From Hymenobacter mellowenesis (lineage in GTDB: Bacteria > Bacteroidota > Bacteroidia > Cytophagales > Hymenobacteraceae), in the NCBI RefSeq assembly GCF_030581005.1, contig NZ_JAUQSX010000006.1, positions 62,001 through 126,000 of the forward strand: DNA of 64,000 bases. The letters are read 5' to 3'. Each line of letters opens with the position of its first letter. Position 1 is the stretch's first letter. Position numbers and translations under genes: made by a program. A model generated the notes under the pieces. The model did no database searches. It saw only the letters and a list, made by a program, of their open reading frames with translations, and was not told the origin of the DNA. Below, piece after piece: positions 35,469 through 43,360 of the stretch.

Positions 35469-36212
35469 ATGCGTAGCCTGGGACGTTGGGCAATGGGAAC
35501 GACGCTGGCTGCCGGATTGAGCACCTGCGGGCCCGGCCACGGCACCGATTGCCTGAAAAGCACCGGCACCATCATCACCGAGCGCCGCGAGGTGGCTGCC
35601 GGCCTCACCACCGTCACGGCCTTCGACAACGTGGACCTGCGCCTCGTGCAAGACACCCAAACCTACGCCGAAGTGCGCGCCGGTGAAAACCTGATTGGCG
35701 ACATCGAATTCACCCGCAAAGGCGATGCCCTCGAAATTGCTAACACCAGCCGCTGCAACTGGGCCCGCAGCTACGACTCGCCCCGCGAAGTGACATTGCA
35801 CCTGCCGCGCGTCACCAGCGTGTTCCTGCGCGGTCAGGGCAACGGCAGCACCGTGGGCGAGTTCGCGCAGGATACCATCTTCTTCCACCTCATCGGGGCC
35901 GGCGACTACGACTTGACCGTGCGCGCCAAGCAGTTGTTCCTCGACCAGTACGAGCTGGGCGACCTCACCGTGCGCGGCTCCACCACCGAAGTGAATTTCA
36001 CCCTCGGCGGCTCCGGCCGTTTGTTTGCGCAAGGCCTGGCTACCCGCCGCTGCTACTTCAACATGACCCGCGACAGCGACGGCAGCGCCCACGTGCGCGC
36101 CACCGACATCGTGGGCGGTACCGTGGCTGGCAACGGCACGCTCTACTACGGCGGCCCGCCCGCCACTACCGACATCCGGGTGACGGGCAAGGGCGGTAAA
36201 AAAGCTGAGTGA
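35469..36212 (+). CDS. DUF2807 (head GIN) domain protein, lipoprotein candidate
   Basis: A 247-residue protein. After the N-terminal stretch (MRSLGRWAMGTTLAAGLSTC) the sequence STGTIITERREVAAGLTTVT begins a right-handed beta-helix-like DUF2807 or putative auto-transporter adhesin head GIN domain, seen as strands in VDLRLVQDTQTYAEVRAGEN, VFLRGQGNGSTVGE and LRTVRGSTTEVNFTLGGS-like repeats. GLSTC could be an imperfect lipobox, so export as a lipoprotein is possible. Four in-frame ATG codons (35415, 35424, 35469, 35493) could start it; 35469 gives the best signal peptide. Role unknown; likely exposed to the envelope. Confidence 0.75.
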   Translation: MRSLGRWAMGTTLAAGLSTCGPGHGTDCLKSTGTIITERREVAAGLTTVTAFDNVDLRLVQDTQTYAEVRAGENLIGDIEFTRKGDALEIANTSRCNWARSYDSPREVTLHLPRVTSVFLRGQGNGSTVGEFAQDTIFFHLIGAGDYDLTVRAKQLFLDQYELGDLTVRGSTTEVNFTLGGSGRLFAQGLATRRCYFNMTRDSDGSAHVRATDIVGGTVAGNGTLYYGGPPATTDIRVTGKGGKKAE

Positions 36213-36227
36213 ATCTCACGAAATCCC

Positions 36228-36677
36228 ATGAATCTACCTGATTACTCCTCGTTGAATTTGGGGTTAGCGTACCAAATAATAAAGTGGGCGGTGCTGCTGA
36301 TGCTTATCATCACTGCCTCCTTCTGGCGCAAAGGTGGTTTGTTGCTGAATTTGCTGCTTGTGGCAGGCGTTGCGTTCACAGCCATCGGTTCATTGTTTAA
36401 AATATCGCATTGGGCATTTGCCGACGTGCTGATGCTATCAGGCGCTGCGCTGCTGGCTGTAAGCTATACTTGGTGGTACCGCGCCAAACCGCAGTGCTAT
36501 TTGCTCGACCATCTTAAGCTGGCTTGGGTGCTGGCCACCGGTGCCGCCGTGGTAGCCGTCGTTTTTCATGGTTTCATAAGGCCAATAGCTGGCATTGCCG
36601 AAGTGCTTTTCTGGGCAATGGCTTTGCTGTATATCTACCAACGATGGATTCAGCGCCCCACCCAAATGGCCGACTGA
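36228..36677 (+). CDS. GldL-like polytopic membrane protein
   Basis: A 149-residue protein with four or five membrane helices: LGLAYQIIKWAVLLMLIITA, LLLNLLLVAGVAFTAIGSLF, FADVLMLSGAALLAVSYTWW, LAWVLATGAAVVAVVFHGF and AEVLFWAMALLYIYQ. The central GSLFKISHWAFADVLM resembles the segment between the two helices of GldL, the T9SS motor protein, which carries an essential glutamate; here the equivalent glutamate is not obvious. So this is better called GldL-related than GldL. It lies 15 bases after the DUF2807 gene. Confidence 0.6.
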   Translation: MNLPDYSSLNLGLAYQIIKWAVLLMLIITASFWRKGGLLLNLLLVAGVAFTAIGSLFKISHWAFADVLMLSGAALLAVSYTWWYRAKPQCYLLDHLKLAWVLATGAAVVAVVFHGFIRPIAGIAEVLFWAMALLYIYQRWIQRPTQMAD

Positions 36678-36680
36678 TGC

Positions 36681-37403
36681 CTACAAATCCCCCAGCTGCG
36701 GCCGAATTAGCAGCTCCTCCACCACGGCGTGGGGCGAGAGCGAGTAGGTGCCAAACACGGCTTCGGCCACGTCCTCGGCCTGCACAAATCGCTCCGGCGG
36801 CAGCTCCACGCCGGCCCAGCTGGCCGTGAGGGTGGGGCCGGGCAATACGGCCGTCACGCGCACGCCGCTGGGCTTCAGCTCCTCGCGCAGGTTTTTGGTG
36901 AAGCCCAGCAGCGCGTGCTTGGCAATGCCGTAGGAGCCGCCGTTGGGGTAGGCCGTGATGCTGGCCGTGGAGCAGATGGTGAAAATGTGGCCGCGCCCGC
37001 GGGCAATGAAGCCCGGCAGCAGGGGCAGGGTCACGTCGTAGGCGCTGAGCAGGTTCACGGCCAGCATCTGGCGCAGTTGCGAGCCATCGACGGGCTCGTC
37101 TTGCAGGCGGCCGGGCACGAATGCACCGGCATTGTTCACCAGCACCTCCACGGGTAGGCCTAGGCCCAGCACGAAGGCGGCGAAGCGGGCGCAATCGGCG
37201 GGCTGGCTGAGGTCGGCGGCTTGGGTGTGCAATATCGCGCCGGGAACATCGTCTGCCATTTCGGTTGTGAGGGCGGCCAAGTCGGCGGCCGAGCGGGCGC
37301 AGGTGGCCACCGGAAAGCCGGCCCGCAAAAAGCGCGACACTAGGGCGCGCCCAATACCTTTGCTGCCGCCGGTCACGACAATTAATTTTTCGTTCGTTTG
37401 CAC
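36681..37403 (-). CDS. short-chain dehydrogenase/reductase
   Basis: A 240-residue NAD(P)-dependent enzyme with TGGSKGIGRA, NNAGAFVPG, catalytic ICSTASIT and YGIAK, then ELKPSGVRVTAVLPGP. It is distinct from the SDR at 34695 although both keep the SKGIG motif. The frame begins with GTG at 37401-37403 (no ATG nearby). It is convergent with the GldL-like gene with a three-base gap and divergent from mlaE. The substrate is unknown. Confidence 0.85.
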   Translation of the reverse strand: MQTNEKLIVVTGGSKGIGRALVSRFLRAGFPVATCARSAADLAALTTEMADDVPGAILHTQAADLSQPADCARFAAFVLGLGLPVEVLVNNAGAFVPGRLQDEPVDGSQLRQMLAVNLLSAYDVTLPLLPGFIARGRGHIFTICSTASITAYPNGGSYGIAKHALLGFTKNLREELKPSGVRVTAVLPGPTLTASWAGVELPPERFVQAEDVAEAVFGTYSLSPHAVVEELLIRPQLGDL

Positions 37404-37503
37404 TGTTTTCGCTGGTTTTTACGTAAAGTCCCGGGCTGCCGTAATCGGCCCTGCTAGTAACTCTACGGCCCAAACTTCGGTTTTTAATTCTCAACAATAT
37501 CGT

Positions 37504-38235
37504 ATGCTCACAACATTAGGCTCGTTCGTCCTCTTCCTGCGCGGCATGGTCACGCGCACCGAGCGGTTTCGGGTGCTCTGGAACCGCACCATCGACGAAG
37601 CCATCCTCATCGGGGTCGATTCCATCGTCATCGTTTCCATCGTGTCGGCCTTCATCGGGGCCGTAACCTGCGTTCAGATTGCCTACAACCTCACCAACCC
37701 GCTCATTCCGCAGTCGACTATCGGCTACATGGTGCGCGAAATGACCATTCTGGAGCTCGCGCCCACCATCACCAGCATCGTGCTGGCCGGCAAAGTCGGC
37801 TCCAGCATCGCCGGCGGCCTGGGCACCATGCGCATCACCGAGCAGATTTCAGCCCTTGAAGTAATGGGCATCAATTCCACGTCTTATCTCGTGCTGCCGC
37901 GCATCCTGGCCGCCCTGCTCATGTTTCCCATGCTGGTGATTCTGGCCATGCTGCTGTCCATTCTGGGCGGCTACCTGGCCGGCACCCTCACCGGCGTGAT
38001 GACGGCCCAGGATTACATTGAAGGCATCCGCACCGATTTTATCCCATATAACATCGTGTTCGCCCTCATCAAAGCCACCGTGTTTGCTTTCCTCGTGTCG
38101 GGCATTTCGGCTTTCAAAGGCTACTTCACCACTGGAGGCGCCCTCGAAGTAGGCGCAGCCAGCACCGGCGCCGTGACCAACTCCATCATCGCCATCCTCA
38201 TCGCCGACTTCGCTCTGGCGGCGCTGCTGCTTTGA
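37504..38235 (+). CDS. mlaE: MlaE-family ABC transporter permease
   Basis: A 243-residue inner-membrane permease of the lipid-transport (MlaE/YrbE) family. VSAFIGAVTCVQIAYNL, the conserved RELAPTI-like block REMTILELAPTITSIVLAGK, GSSIAGGLGTMRITEQISAL, EVMGINSTSYLVLPR and GYFTTGGALEVGAASTGAV follow the family pattern in order. It probably moves phospholipid between membranes with the ATPase MlaF that follows. No MCE-domain (MlaD) or other Mla gene is in the window. ATG at 37504 begins the first amphipathic helix. Confidence 0.92.
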   Translation: MLTTLGSFVLFLRGMVTRTERFRVLWNRTIDEAILIGVDSIVIVSIVSAFIGAVTCVQIAYNLTNPLIPQSTIGYMVREMTILELAPTITSIVLAGKVGSSIAGGLGTMRITEQISALEVMGINSTSYLVLPRILAALLMFPMLVILAMLLSILGGYLAGTLTGVMTAQDYIEGIRTDFIPYNIVFALIKATVFAFLVSGISAFKGYFTTGGALEVGAASTGAVTNSIIAILIADFALAALLL

Positions 38236-38240
38236 GTTAA

Positions 38241-38328
38241 ATGGTTGAATTGTCGAATGGCTAAACGGTTGAATTGAAGGGTTGATTTTGTTACAACCTC
38301 CAGTTCACTCAGCTAGCAATTCAACCAT
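38241..38328. repeat. inverted repeat between mlaE and mlaF
   Basis: ATGGTTGAATTG (38241-38252) is the exact reverse complement of CAATTCAACCAT (38317-38328). The word GGTTGAATTG recurs at 38267-38276. The left part is built from repeats of GGTTGA and AATTG, in a style like the 6150 and 46837 elements. It lies just after the mlaE stop. Confidence 0.75.
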
Positions 38329-38359
38329 CCACCAATCCCAACAATTCATCAATCAAAAA

Positions 38360-39175
38360 ATGATTGAAGTATCAAATATTGAAAAGTCGTTCAACGGCAC
38401 GCCCGTGCTCAAGGGCATTTCGTGCGTGTTCGAATCGGGCAAGTGCAACCTGCTGCTCGGCGGCTCGGGCACGGGCAAAAGCGTACTGCTACAGTGCATC
38501 GTGGGCCTGATGAAGCCGGACATCGGCTCCATCACCTTCGATGGCACTGTGTACACCAACAGCAAGATTGATATCCGGCAGGAAATTCGCCGCAAAATCG
38601 GGATGCTGTTCCAAGGCTCGGCGCTATTCGACTCGATGACCGTGGCCCAAAACGTGGAATTTCCGCTCCAGATGCTGACGCCCGAAATGAGCCCCGAAGA
38701 GCGCCGCGAGCGGGTCGAGTTCTGCCTCAAGCGCGTGGGCCTCGAAAAAGCCGGCGACAAAATGCCCGCCGAAATTTCGGGCGGCATGAAAAAGCGCGTG
38801 GGCATTGCCCGCGCCATCGCGCCGCAGTGTACCTACTTGTTTTGCGACGAGCCCAACTCCGGCCTCGACCCCGCCACCAGCATCAAGATTGACGAGCTGA
38901 TTCACGAAATTACGCACGAATACAACATCACCACCGTCATCGTGACTCACGACATGAACTCGGTGATTGAAATCGGTGAGCACATCATCTTCCTGCACCA
39001 GGGTAAGAAGCTTTGGGACGGCACTAAAGATGAAATTCTCAACGCCACCGTGCCCGAACTGCGCGAATTCATCTTCAGCAGCAGCCTGGTGCGCGCCGCC
39101 AAACGCGTGGACGAAGAAACCGAAGGCGGCATGGCTGCCTTCGCTGAAGAAAGCGAATCCGGCGGCGGCATCTGA
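38360..39175 (+). CDS. mlaF: MlaF-type ABC transporter ATPase
   Basis: A 271-residue ATPase: Walker A GGSGTGKSV (about 34-42), Q-loop MLFQGSALFDSMTVAQNVEF, signature ISGGMKKRVGIARAI, Walker B YLFCDEPNSGLDP and H-loop VTHDMNS. The GMKKR signature and LFDSMTV region mark the MlaF group of lipid exporters and importers. The C-terminus is acidic and Gly/Glu-rich (EESESGGGI). It is 124 bases after mlaE, with a palindrome in the gap, and most likely forms the transporter with it. Confidence 0.93.
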   Translation: MIEVSNIEKSFNGTPVLKGISCVFESGKCNLLLGGSGTGKSVLLQCIVGLMKPDIGSITFDGTVYTNSKIDIRQEIRRKIGMLFQGSALFDSMTVAQNVEFPLQMLTPEMSPEERRERVEFCLKRVGLEKAGDKMPAEISGGMKKRVGIARAIAPQCTYLFCDEPNSGLDPATSIKIDELIHEITHEYNITTVIVTHDMNSVIEIGEHIIFLHQGKKLWDGTKDEILNATVPELREFIFSSSLVRAAKRVDEETEGGMAAFAEESESGGGI

Positions 39176-39199
39176 AAGTAGCCGGAACGGCCAAAATAT

Positions 39200-39297
39200 A
39201 GAACGTCATGCTAAGCGCAGTCGAAGCCTCTCTACCGGGGAAGTAAATAATTACTCCTCCAGTAGAGAGGCTTCGACTGCGCTCAGCATGACGTTCT
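39200..39297. repeat. dispersed palindrome family 1, copy G
   Basis: Arms of about 37 bases (39200-39236 and 39261-39297), starting AGAACGTCATGCTAAGCGCA, two mismatches. The loop has AAGTAAATAATTACTCCTCC. It lies in the convergent gap between mlaF and the YfiT gene. Confidence 0.93.
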
Positions 39298-39317
39298 GGT
39301 TTTATAAAGCAGCGATT

Positions 39318-39854
39318 TTACCCCTTCGCCAACAGCAGATTCAAATGCCCCAAATGGTGTCGCCCGTGCCAGGCATACAGCGCCAGCGTCTGCTCCAACG
39401 TCGAAGTCCGCTGGTTGCCGGGATGGTAGAACGTGCGCTGCCACTGCTCATCGGTGAGATGATGCAGCAGCGTCACAAACCGCGAATGCAGCGCCTCTAG
39501 TAGCGTGAGCGACACGGTGATAGGCGTAGCGGCCACATCCGGCAGCTCGGCCCAGGCGCTTTCCTCGTAGGGTTTGATGGTGGGGTTATCCTCCGTCAGG
39601 GCCAGCCGGAAGCGCACGTAGGCGTTCATGTGCGAATCAGCGACGTGGTGGATGACTTGGCGGCCATTCCAACCGCCAGGGCGGTAGGGCTGCTCTAGGC
39701 CCACACCACCCACCGCCTTGGCCGCGGCCGTGAGTTGGGCCGGCAAGTCGGCAATCTGCTGAATGAGCGTCGTGCGCTCGGCGGCCGTTAGCGGCTGGGT
39801 GGGCAACTGCGGCCGGCCGATGGGGTATTTCAGGGAGTCGTTGGCTTCGTTCAT
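39318..39854 (-). CDS. yfiT: YfiT/BstA-type DinB thiol transferase
   Basis: A 178-residue four-helix-bundle protein of the DinB superfamily. The PYRPGGWNGRQVIHHVADSH segment (His69, His70), TEDNPTIKPYEESAWAELPD and the C-terminal YAWHGRHHLGHL (His163, His166, His167) are the classic blocks of the YfiT/bacillithiol S-transferase group, which conjugate a low-molecular-weight thiol to drugs and reactive compounds with a bound metal ion. Bacillithiol is used by parts of Bacteroidota, which suits the assignment. The start ATG at 39852-39854 follows a terminator that ends the upstream nuclease gene, so it is transcribed on its own. Confidence 0.92.
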   Translation of the reverse strand: MNEANDSLKYPIGRPQLPTQPLTAAERTTLIQQIADLPAQLTAAAKAVGGVGLEQPYRPGGWNGRQVIHHVADSHMNAYVRFRLALTEDNPTIKPYEESAWAELPDVAATPITVSLTLLEALHSRFVTLLHHLTDEQWQRTFYHPGNQRTSTLEQTLALYAWHGRHHLGHLNLLLAKG

Positions 39855-39870
39855 GGCTGCAAAGGAAATA

Positions 39871-39904
39871 AAAAGCGCTGCCTCGAATAGAGGCAGCGCT
39901 TTTT
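39871..39904 (-). terminator. intrinsic terminator after the bifunctional nuclease gene
   Basis: A 14-bp perfect stem AAAAGCGCTGCCTC (39871-39884) with GAGGCAGCGCTTTT (39890-39904), a five-base loop, then T-rich on either strand. It lies 26 bases after the nuclease stop and 17 bases before the YfiT ATG on the same strand. Confidence 0.9.
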
Positions 39905-39929
39905 GAATAATTATTATTGGCGAAATGGC

Positions 39930-40562
39930 TTAGCCGTTGCGCTTATTGAGCTCGTCGCGGATTTTGGCGGCTTTCTCGTAGTCTTCTTTTTCGAGGGCCT
40001 GGGCCAGCATCTTGGTTAGCTCATCGAGCGACACCTGGCCGCTGGGGTCGCGCGGCTCGGGCTGGGCCCGGCTGGGCCGGGGAGTGTCCGAATCGTCATC
40101 CTCGTCGTCTTCATCCTCCTCGTCCTCAGCTTCCGATTCGGCCTCGTCGAGGTCGGATAGGATAATGCCGGCTTCGCTGAGCACGCTTTCGACGGTATAA
40201 ATCGGCACGCCGAAGCGCAGGCCGATGGCGATGGCATCGGAAGGCCGGGCGTCGATTTCGAACGTCGTGGCGCCGTCGGAACACACGATGCGCGAATAAA
40301 ACACGCCTTCCTTCAAATCGGAAATCACCACTTCCAGAATCACCACGTGCACGTGCTCGGCAAACGACTTAAACAGGTCGTGGGTGAGGGGCCGGTTGGG
40401 GCTGATTTTCTCGATTTGTATGGCGATGCTCTGGGCTTCAAACATGCCAATAATGATGGGCAAGCGGCGATTACCGCCCTTCTCGCCCAAAATCAGCGCG
40501 AAGGAGCCAGACTGCGACTGGCTGGACGACAGGCCCAGGATTTCAAGCTGGATTTTTTTCAA
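39930..40562 (-). CDS. bifunctional nuclease family protein with C-terminal UVR motif
   Basis: A 210-residue protein. Residues 1-135 are the DUF151/bifunctional nuclease domain (KKIQLEILGLSSSQSQSGSF, RRLPIIIGMFEAQSIAIQIE, FEIDARPSDAIAIGLRFGVP), followed by a long acidic linker (EAESEAEDEEDEDDEDDDSD) and a UvrB/UvrC-like motif (SLDELTKMLAQALEKEDYEK). The start is TTG at 40560-40562: relatives begin MKKIxLEILGLSSSQSQSGS, and this TTG sits exactly where their ATG is. No ATG is in frame before the next stop region. The job in Bacteroidota is unproven. Confidence 0.88.
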   Translation of the reverse strand: MKKIQLEILGLSSSQSQSGSFALILGEKGGNRRLPIIIGMFEAQSIAIQIEKISPNRPLTHDLFKSFAEHVHVVILEVVISDLKEGVFYSRIVCSDGATTFEIDARPSDAIAIGLRFGVPIYTVESVLSEAGIILSDLDEAESEAEDEEDEDDEDDDSDTPRPSRAQPEPRDPSGQVSLDELTKMLAQALEKEDYEKAAKIRDELNKRNG

Positions 40563-40702
40563 GGGAATGGTACTGTGTGTCTTGGGTGGCTTTGGATAGG
40601 AGGGCAGGCAGCCCGGCCGCAGCCGGTGGGTAGGATGTACGTGCAAATAAAGAAAAGTCCGGGCATTGGCCGCCCAAAAACTGCCTTCTATTACGCGAAT
40701 GC

Positions 40703-40765
40703 CAAAAAAAGATTGGGGGCCCAAGCCCTGAATTTCTCCCGAAACGCAGCGACCCAAGCCCCCAA
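40703..40765 (-). terminator. terminator after etfA
   Basis: On the minus strand TTGGGGGC and GCCCCCAA pair (8 bp; 40758-40765 with 40713-40720) around a 37-base loop, followed by seven T (40709-40703). It starts 16 bases after the etfA stop. Confidence 0.6.
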
Positions 40766-40781
40766 ATCCATCAAACTCAAT

Positions 40782-41759
40782 TTAATTCAGCGCCTTAACC
40801 GCGGCCGTCAGCTTGGGCAATACGTCAAAAACGTCGCCCACAATGCCGTAATCAGCCGCCTTAAAGAAAGGAGCTTCGGGGTCTTTATTGATAACCACGA
40901 TGACCTTCGAGCTGTTCACGCCGGCCAGGTGCTGGATGGCGCCCGAAATGCCGCAGGCAATGTAGAGGTTCGGCGACACGGTGATGCCCGTCTGGCCCAC
41001 GTGCTCGTGGTGAGGGCGCCAGTCGACGTCCGACACCGGCTTGGAACAGGCCGTCGCCGCGCCCAGGGCTTTGGCCAGGTCTTCAATCAGGCCCCAGTTC
41101 TCGGGGCCTTTCATGCCGCGGCCACCCGATACCACGCGCTCGGCTTCGGGCAGCAGTACGCCGCCGGCCTGGTCCTGCATCACCACCTGCTTGGGGGCGT
41201 CGGCAAAGTCGGCATCCGACAGCTGGGCCGAGAAGCTGGTCACTTCGGCCGTTTTGCCGGCATCGTGCTGCGCCTCGGTCGAGTTTTTCTTCACGGCAAT
41301 GATTTTGCGGTCGCCGCTCAGCACCACGTCCGAAAACGCCTTGCCCGAGAAAGCACCGCGCTTCACCGTGAACTGGTCGCCGCTGATTTTGGGCATCTCC
41401 ACCACGTTGGTGGCCAGGCTGGCTTTGATGCGCACCGAGAGGCGCGAGCCCACGGCCGCACCAATGTTGCTGTTGGCCAGCACAATGATTTTGGCCTGCT
41501 CTTGCTCGGCCGCCGTGGCGATGAGCTTGGTGTAGGCGTTGTTCACGAAGTCTTTGAGGCGCGGCTCGGCGTCGTACAGCACTTTCGTGATGCCCTGCTC
41601 ACCCAGCTTGGCCAGGTTGGCCTCATTGGCCTCGCCCACGGCAATGGCCGTGGCGGTGGTGCCCAGCTGCGCGGCCACCTGCGCCCCGTACGAGGCTACT
41701 TCCAGCGACGACTTTTTTACTTCGCCGTCGGCGCATTCAACTACAACTAATACAGACAT
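40782..41759 (-). CDS. etfA: electron transfer flavoprotein alpha subunit
   Basis: A 325-residue subunit (FixB-type). [20 protein letters not shown] at the start and, in the C-terminal FAD domain, [20 protein letters not shown], the [20 protein letters not shown] block and [19 protein letters not shown] are in good agreement with the family. It binds FAD and, with EtfB, takes electrons from acyl-CoA dehydrogenases and passes them to quinone by way of ETF dehydrogenase. It is 124 bases after etfB on the same strand, with a degraded palindrome between. Confidence 0.97.
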   Translation of the reverse strand: MSVLVVVECADGEVKKSSLEVASYGAQVAAQLGTTATAIAVGEANEANLAKLGEQGITKVLYDAEPRLKDFVNNAYTKLIATAAEQEQAKIIVLANSNIGAAVGSRLSVRIKASLATNVVEMPKISGDQFTVKRGAFSGKAFSDVVLSGDRKIIAVKKNSTEAQHDAGKTAEVTSFSAQLSDADFADAPKQVVMQDQAGGVLLPEAERVVSGGRGMKGPENWGLIEDLAKALGAATACSKPVSDVDWRPHHEHVGQTGITVSPNLYIACGISGAIQHLAGVNSSKVIVVINKDPEAPFFKAADYGIVGDVFDVLPKLTAAVKALN

Positions 41760-41774
41760 GGTTTTTGCTTTTTT

Positions 41775-41876
41775 GTCATCCTGAGCGCAGCGAAGGACCT
41801 TATCACGCTGGCGCCGTTGGGTTAGTTAAAACAGACGAAAGCCGCCGTGATAAGATGCTTCCTTCGTCAGCATGAC
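41775..41876. repeat. dispersed palindrome family 1, degraded copy H
   Basis: Starts GTCATCCTGAGCGCAGCGAA and ends CTTCGTCAGCATGAC. The inner stem CTTATCACG (41799-41807) with CGTGATAAG (41846-41854) is perfect, but the outer arms have several mismatches and the centre differs from other copies. It lies between etfB and etfA, within a two-gene operon. Confidence 0.8.
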
Positions 41877-41883
41877 AGGCGAT

Positions 41884-42624
41884 TTAGATAACCTTAGCTT
41901 CGTTGCGGAGCAGCTTAATCAGCTCGCCGGCGTTTTCGGGGTCGATGAGCTTCACGCCCTGCTTTTTGGGCGGCAGCGCAAACTCGGCCACCGTGGTGCG
42001 GGCGGGCTCGCCCACGGCGGGCACCACTTTCAAGGGCTTGGTGCGGGCCGTCATGATGCCGCGCATGTTGGGGATGCGGGGCTCGCACATGGGCTGCTGG
42101 CACGAGGCCACGAAGGGCGTGTTCACGCTCACAATTTCCTTGCCGCCTTCAATCTCGCGCTCCAGCGTGGCGGTGTTGCCGCTCATGTCCAGCTTCATGG
42201 CCGGCGCTACGGTCGGGATGCCCAGCATCTCGCCCACCATGCCGTGCACCTGGAAGCCGTTGTAGTCGATGCTTTCCTTGCCCATCAGAATCACGTCGTA
42301 GGCACCTTCTTTGGCGATGGCGGCAATCTGCTCGGCCACGAAGTAGGCGTCCGAAGGCGCGGCATTCACGCGGATGGCGTCGTCGGCGCCGATGGCCAGG
42401 GCCTTGCGGATGTTGGGCTCGGTGTCGGCTTCGCCCACGTTGAGGACGGTGACGGTGCCGCTGCCGGCCGCTTCCTTCAACTCGATGGCGCGGGTGAGGG
42501 CGTATTCGTCCCAGGGGTTAATCACGAACTGCACCCCGGCCTTGTTGAACTCCTTGTTATCGGGCGTGAAGGTGATTTTGGTGGTCGTGTCGGGCACGTT
42601 GGAAATACAAACCAGAAACTTCAT
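41884..42624 (-). CDS. etfB: electron transfer flavoprotein beta subunit
   Basis: A 246-residue subunit (FixA-type). MKFLVCISNVPDTTTKITFT, then VINPWDEYALTRAIELKEAA, ILMGKESIDYNGFQVHGMVG and the AMP-binding region. Start ATG 42622-42624. It works as a heterodimer with EtfA, encoded downstream; the pair carries electrons from fatty-acid and amino-acid oxidation. The gene is divergent from the TPR gene at 42778. Confidence 0.97.
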   Translation of the reverse strand: MKFLVCISNVPDTTTKITFTPDNKEFNKAGVQFVINPWDEYALTRAIELKEAAGSGTVTVLNVGEADTEPNIRKALAIGADDAIRVNAAPSDAYFVAEQIAAIAKEGAYDVILMGKESIDYNGFQVHGMVGEMLGIPTVAPAMKLDMSGNTATLEREIEGGKEIVSVNTPFVASCQQPMCEPRIPNMRGIMTARTKPLKVVPAVGEPARTTVAEFALPPKKQGVKLIDPENAGELIKLLRNEAKVI

Positions 42625-42777
42625 TGAAAGAGGGTTTGGGTGGCGAAATCAGTGAAAAAAGGCTGCATGCATAACAACCTATAGAAGCTTGCCGGTTTCC
42701 GGAAGCGCATCAATTAGAACCAAATGCCGCAGAAAAGCCGCAATTTTGCCCCAAAGGTAAACAAAACTCCCTCCCTG

Positions 42778-43116
42778 ATGAACACTCCGGCCACCCGTTT
42801 GCAGCAGCTACTCGCTTTCTACGAAGACGACCCTACCGACGCCTTCACCATCTACGCGCTGGCCACCGAATACCGGGCCCAAGAACCGGAGCGGGCCTGG
42901 GAATATTATCAGAAGCTGCTCAGCGAACACCCCGATTACGTGGGCACTTACTACCACGCCGGCAAGCTGTTGGAGCAGTTTGGGAAGAAAGACGAGGCCG
43001 AAAAGGTTTACCGCACCGGCCTGACCGTGGCCCGTAAAGCCGGCCAGCAGCACGCCGCCAGTGAGTTGCTACAAGCGCTAAACAGCTGCCTGGGACTCGA
43101 CTATGAGGACGACTAA
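42778..43116 (+). CDS. TPR protein
   Basis: A 112-residue soluble protein with about two tetratricopeptide units: DDPTDAFTIYALATEYRAQE, PERAWEYYQKLLSEHPDYVG, then TYYHAGKLLEQFGKKDEAEK and VYRTGLTVARKAGQQHAASE. No signal peptide. The short length and acidic end (GLDYEDD) suggest an adaptor for protein contacts; no partner can be named. Start ATG 42778 is preferred to an upstream in-frame ATG at 42724. A near -7 element CAATTTTG lies 30 bases upstream. Confidence 0.8.
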   Translation: MNTPATRLQQLLAFYEDDPTDAFTIYALATEYRAQEPERAWEYYQKLLSEHPDYVGTYYHAGKLLEQFGKKDEAEKVYRTGLTVARKAGQQHAASELLQALNSCLGLDYEDD

Positions 43117-43360
43117 CAGCTTATAGAAGTCGGCTTACATGGTTAATAGCCGCGTAAATGCAGCCAGATAGCAAGGCTATGTTAGACTGTAGGTTGTTTT
43201 TAACCGGAGCATTACGATGTTAAACTGGCAGATTCATTTGTTGGGCTGGTAAATGCCATAATTCGGCGTTAATATCATAAGTCTGCGTTTTTTGTGTGGT
43301 TATTTTGCTTGAAATAAGATTGGTTAAAATTAATCCCGGTACATTCTCTTTTTCTGCTGG

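Noticed and set aside
40347..41750. Open frame of 467 codons on the plus strand
   Set aside because: Antisense to etfA and part of the nuclease gene; shadow of GC-rich codons with no domain.
42685..42704. GCTTGCCGGTTTCCGGAAGC as a terminator
   Set aside because: The stem is short with a bulge, lies between divergent genes, and is not followed by a T run.
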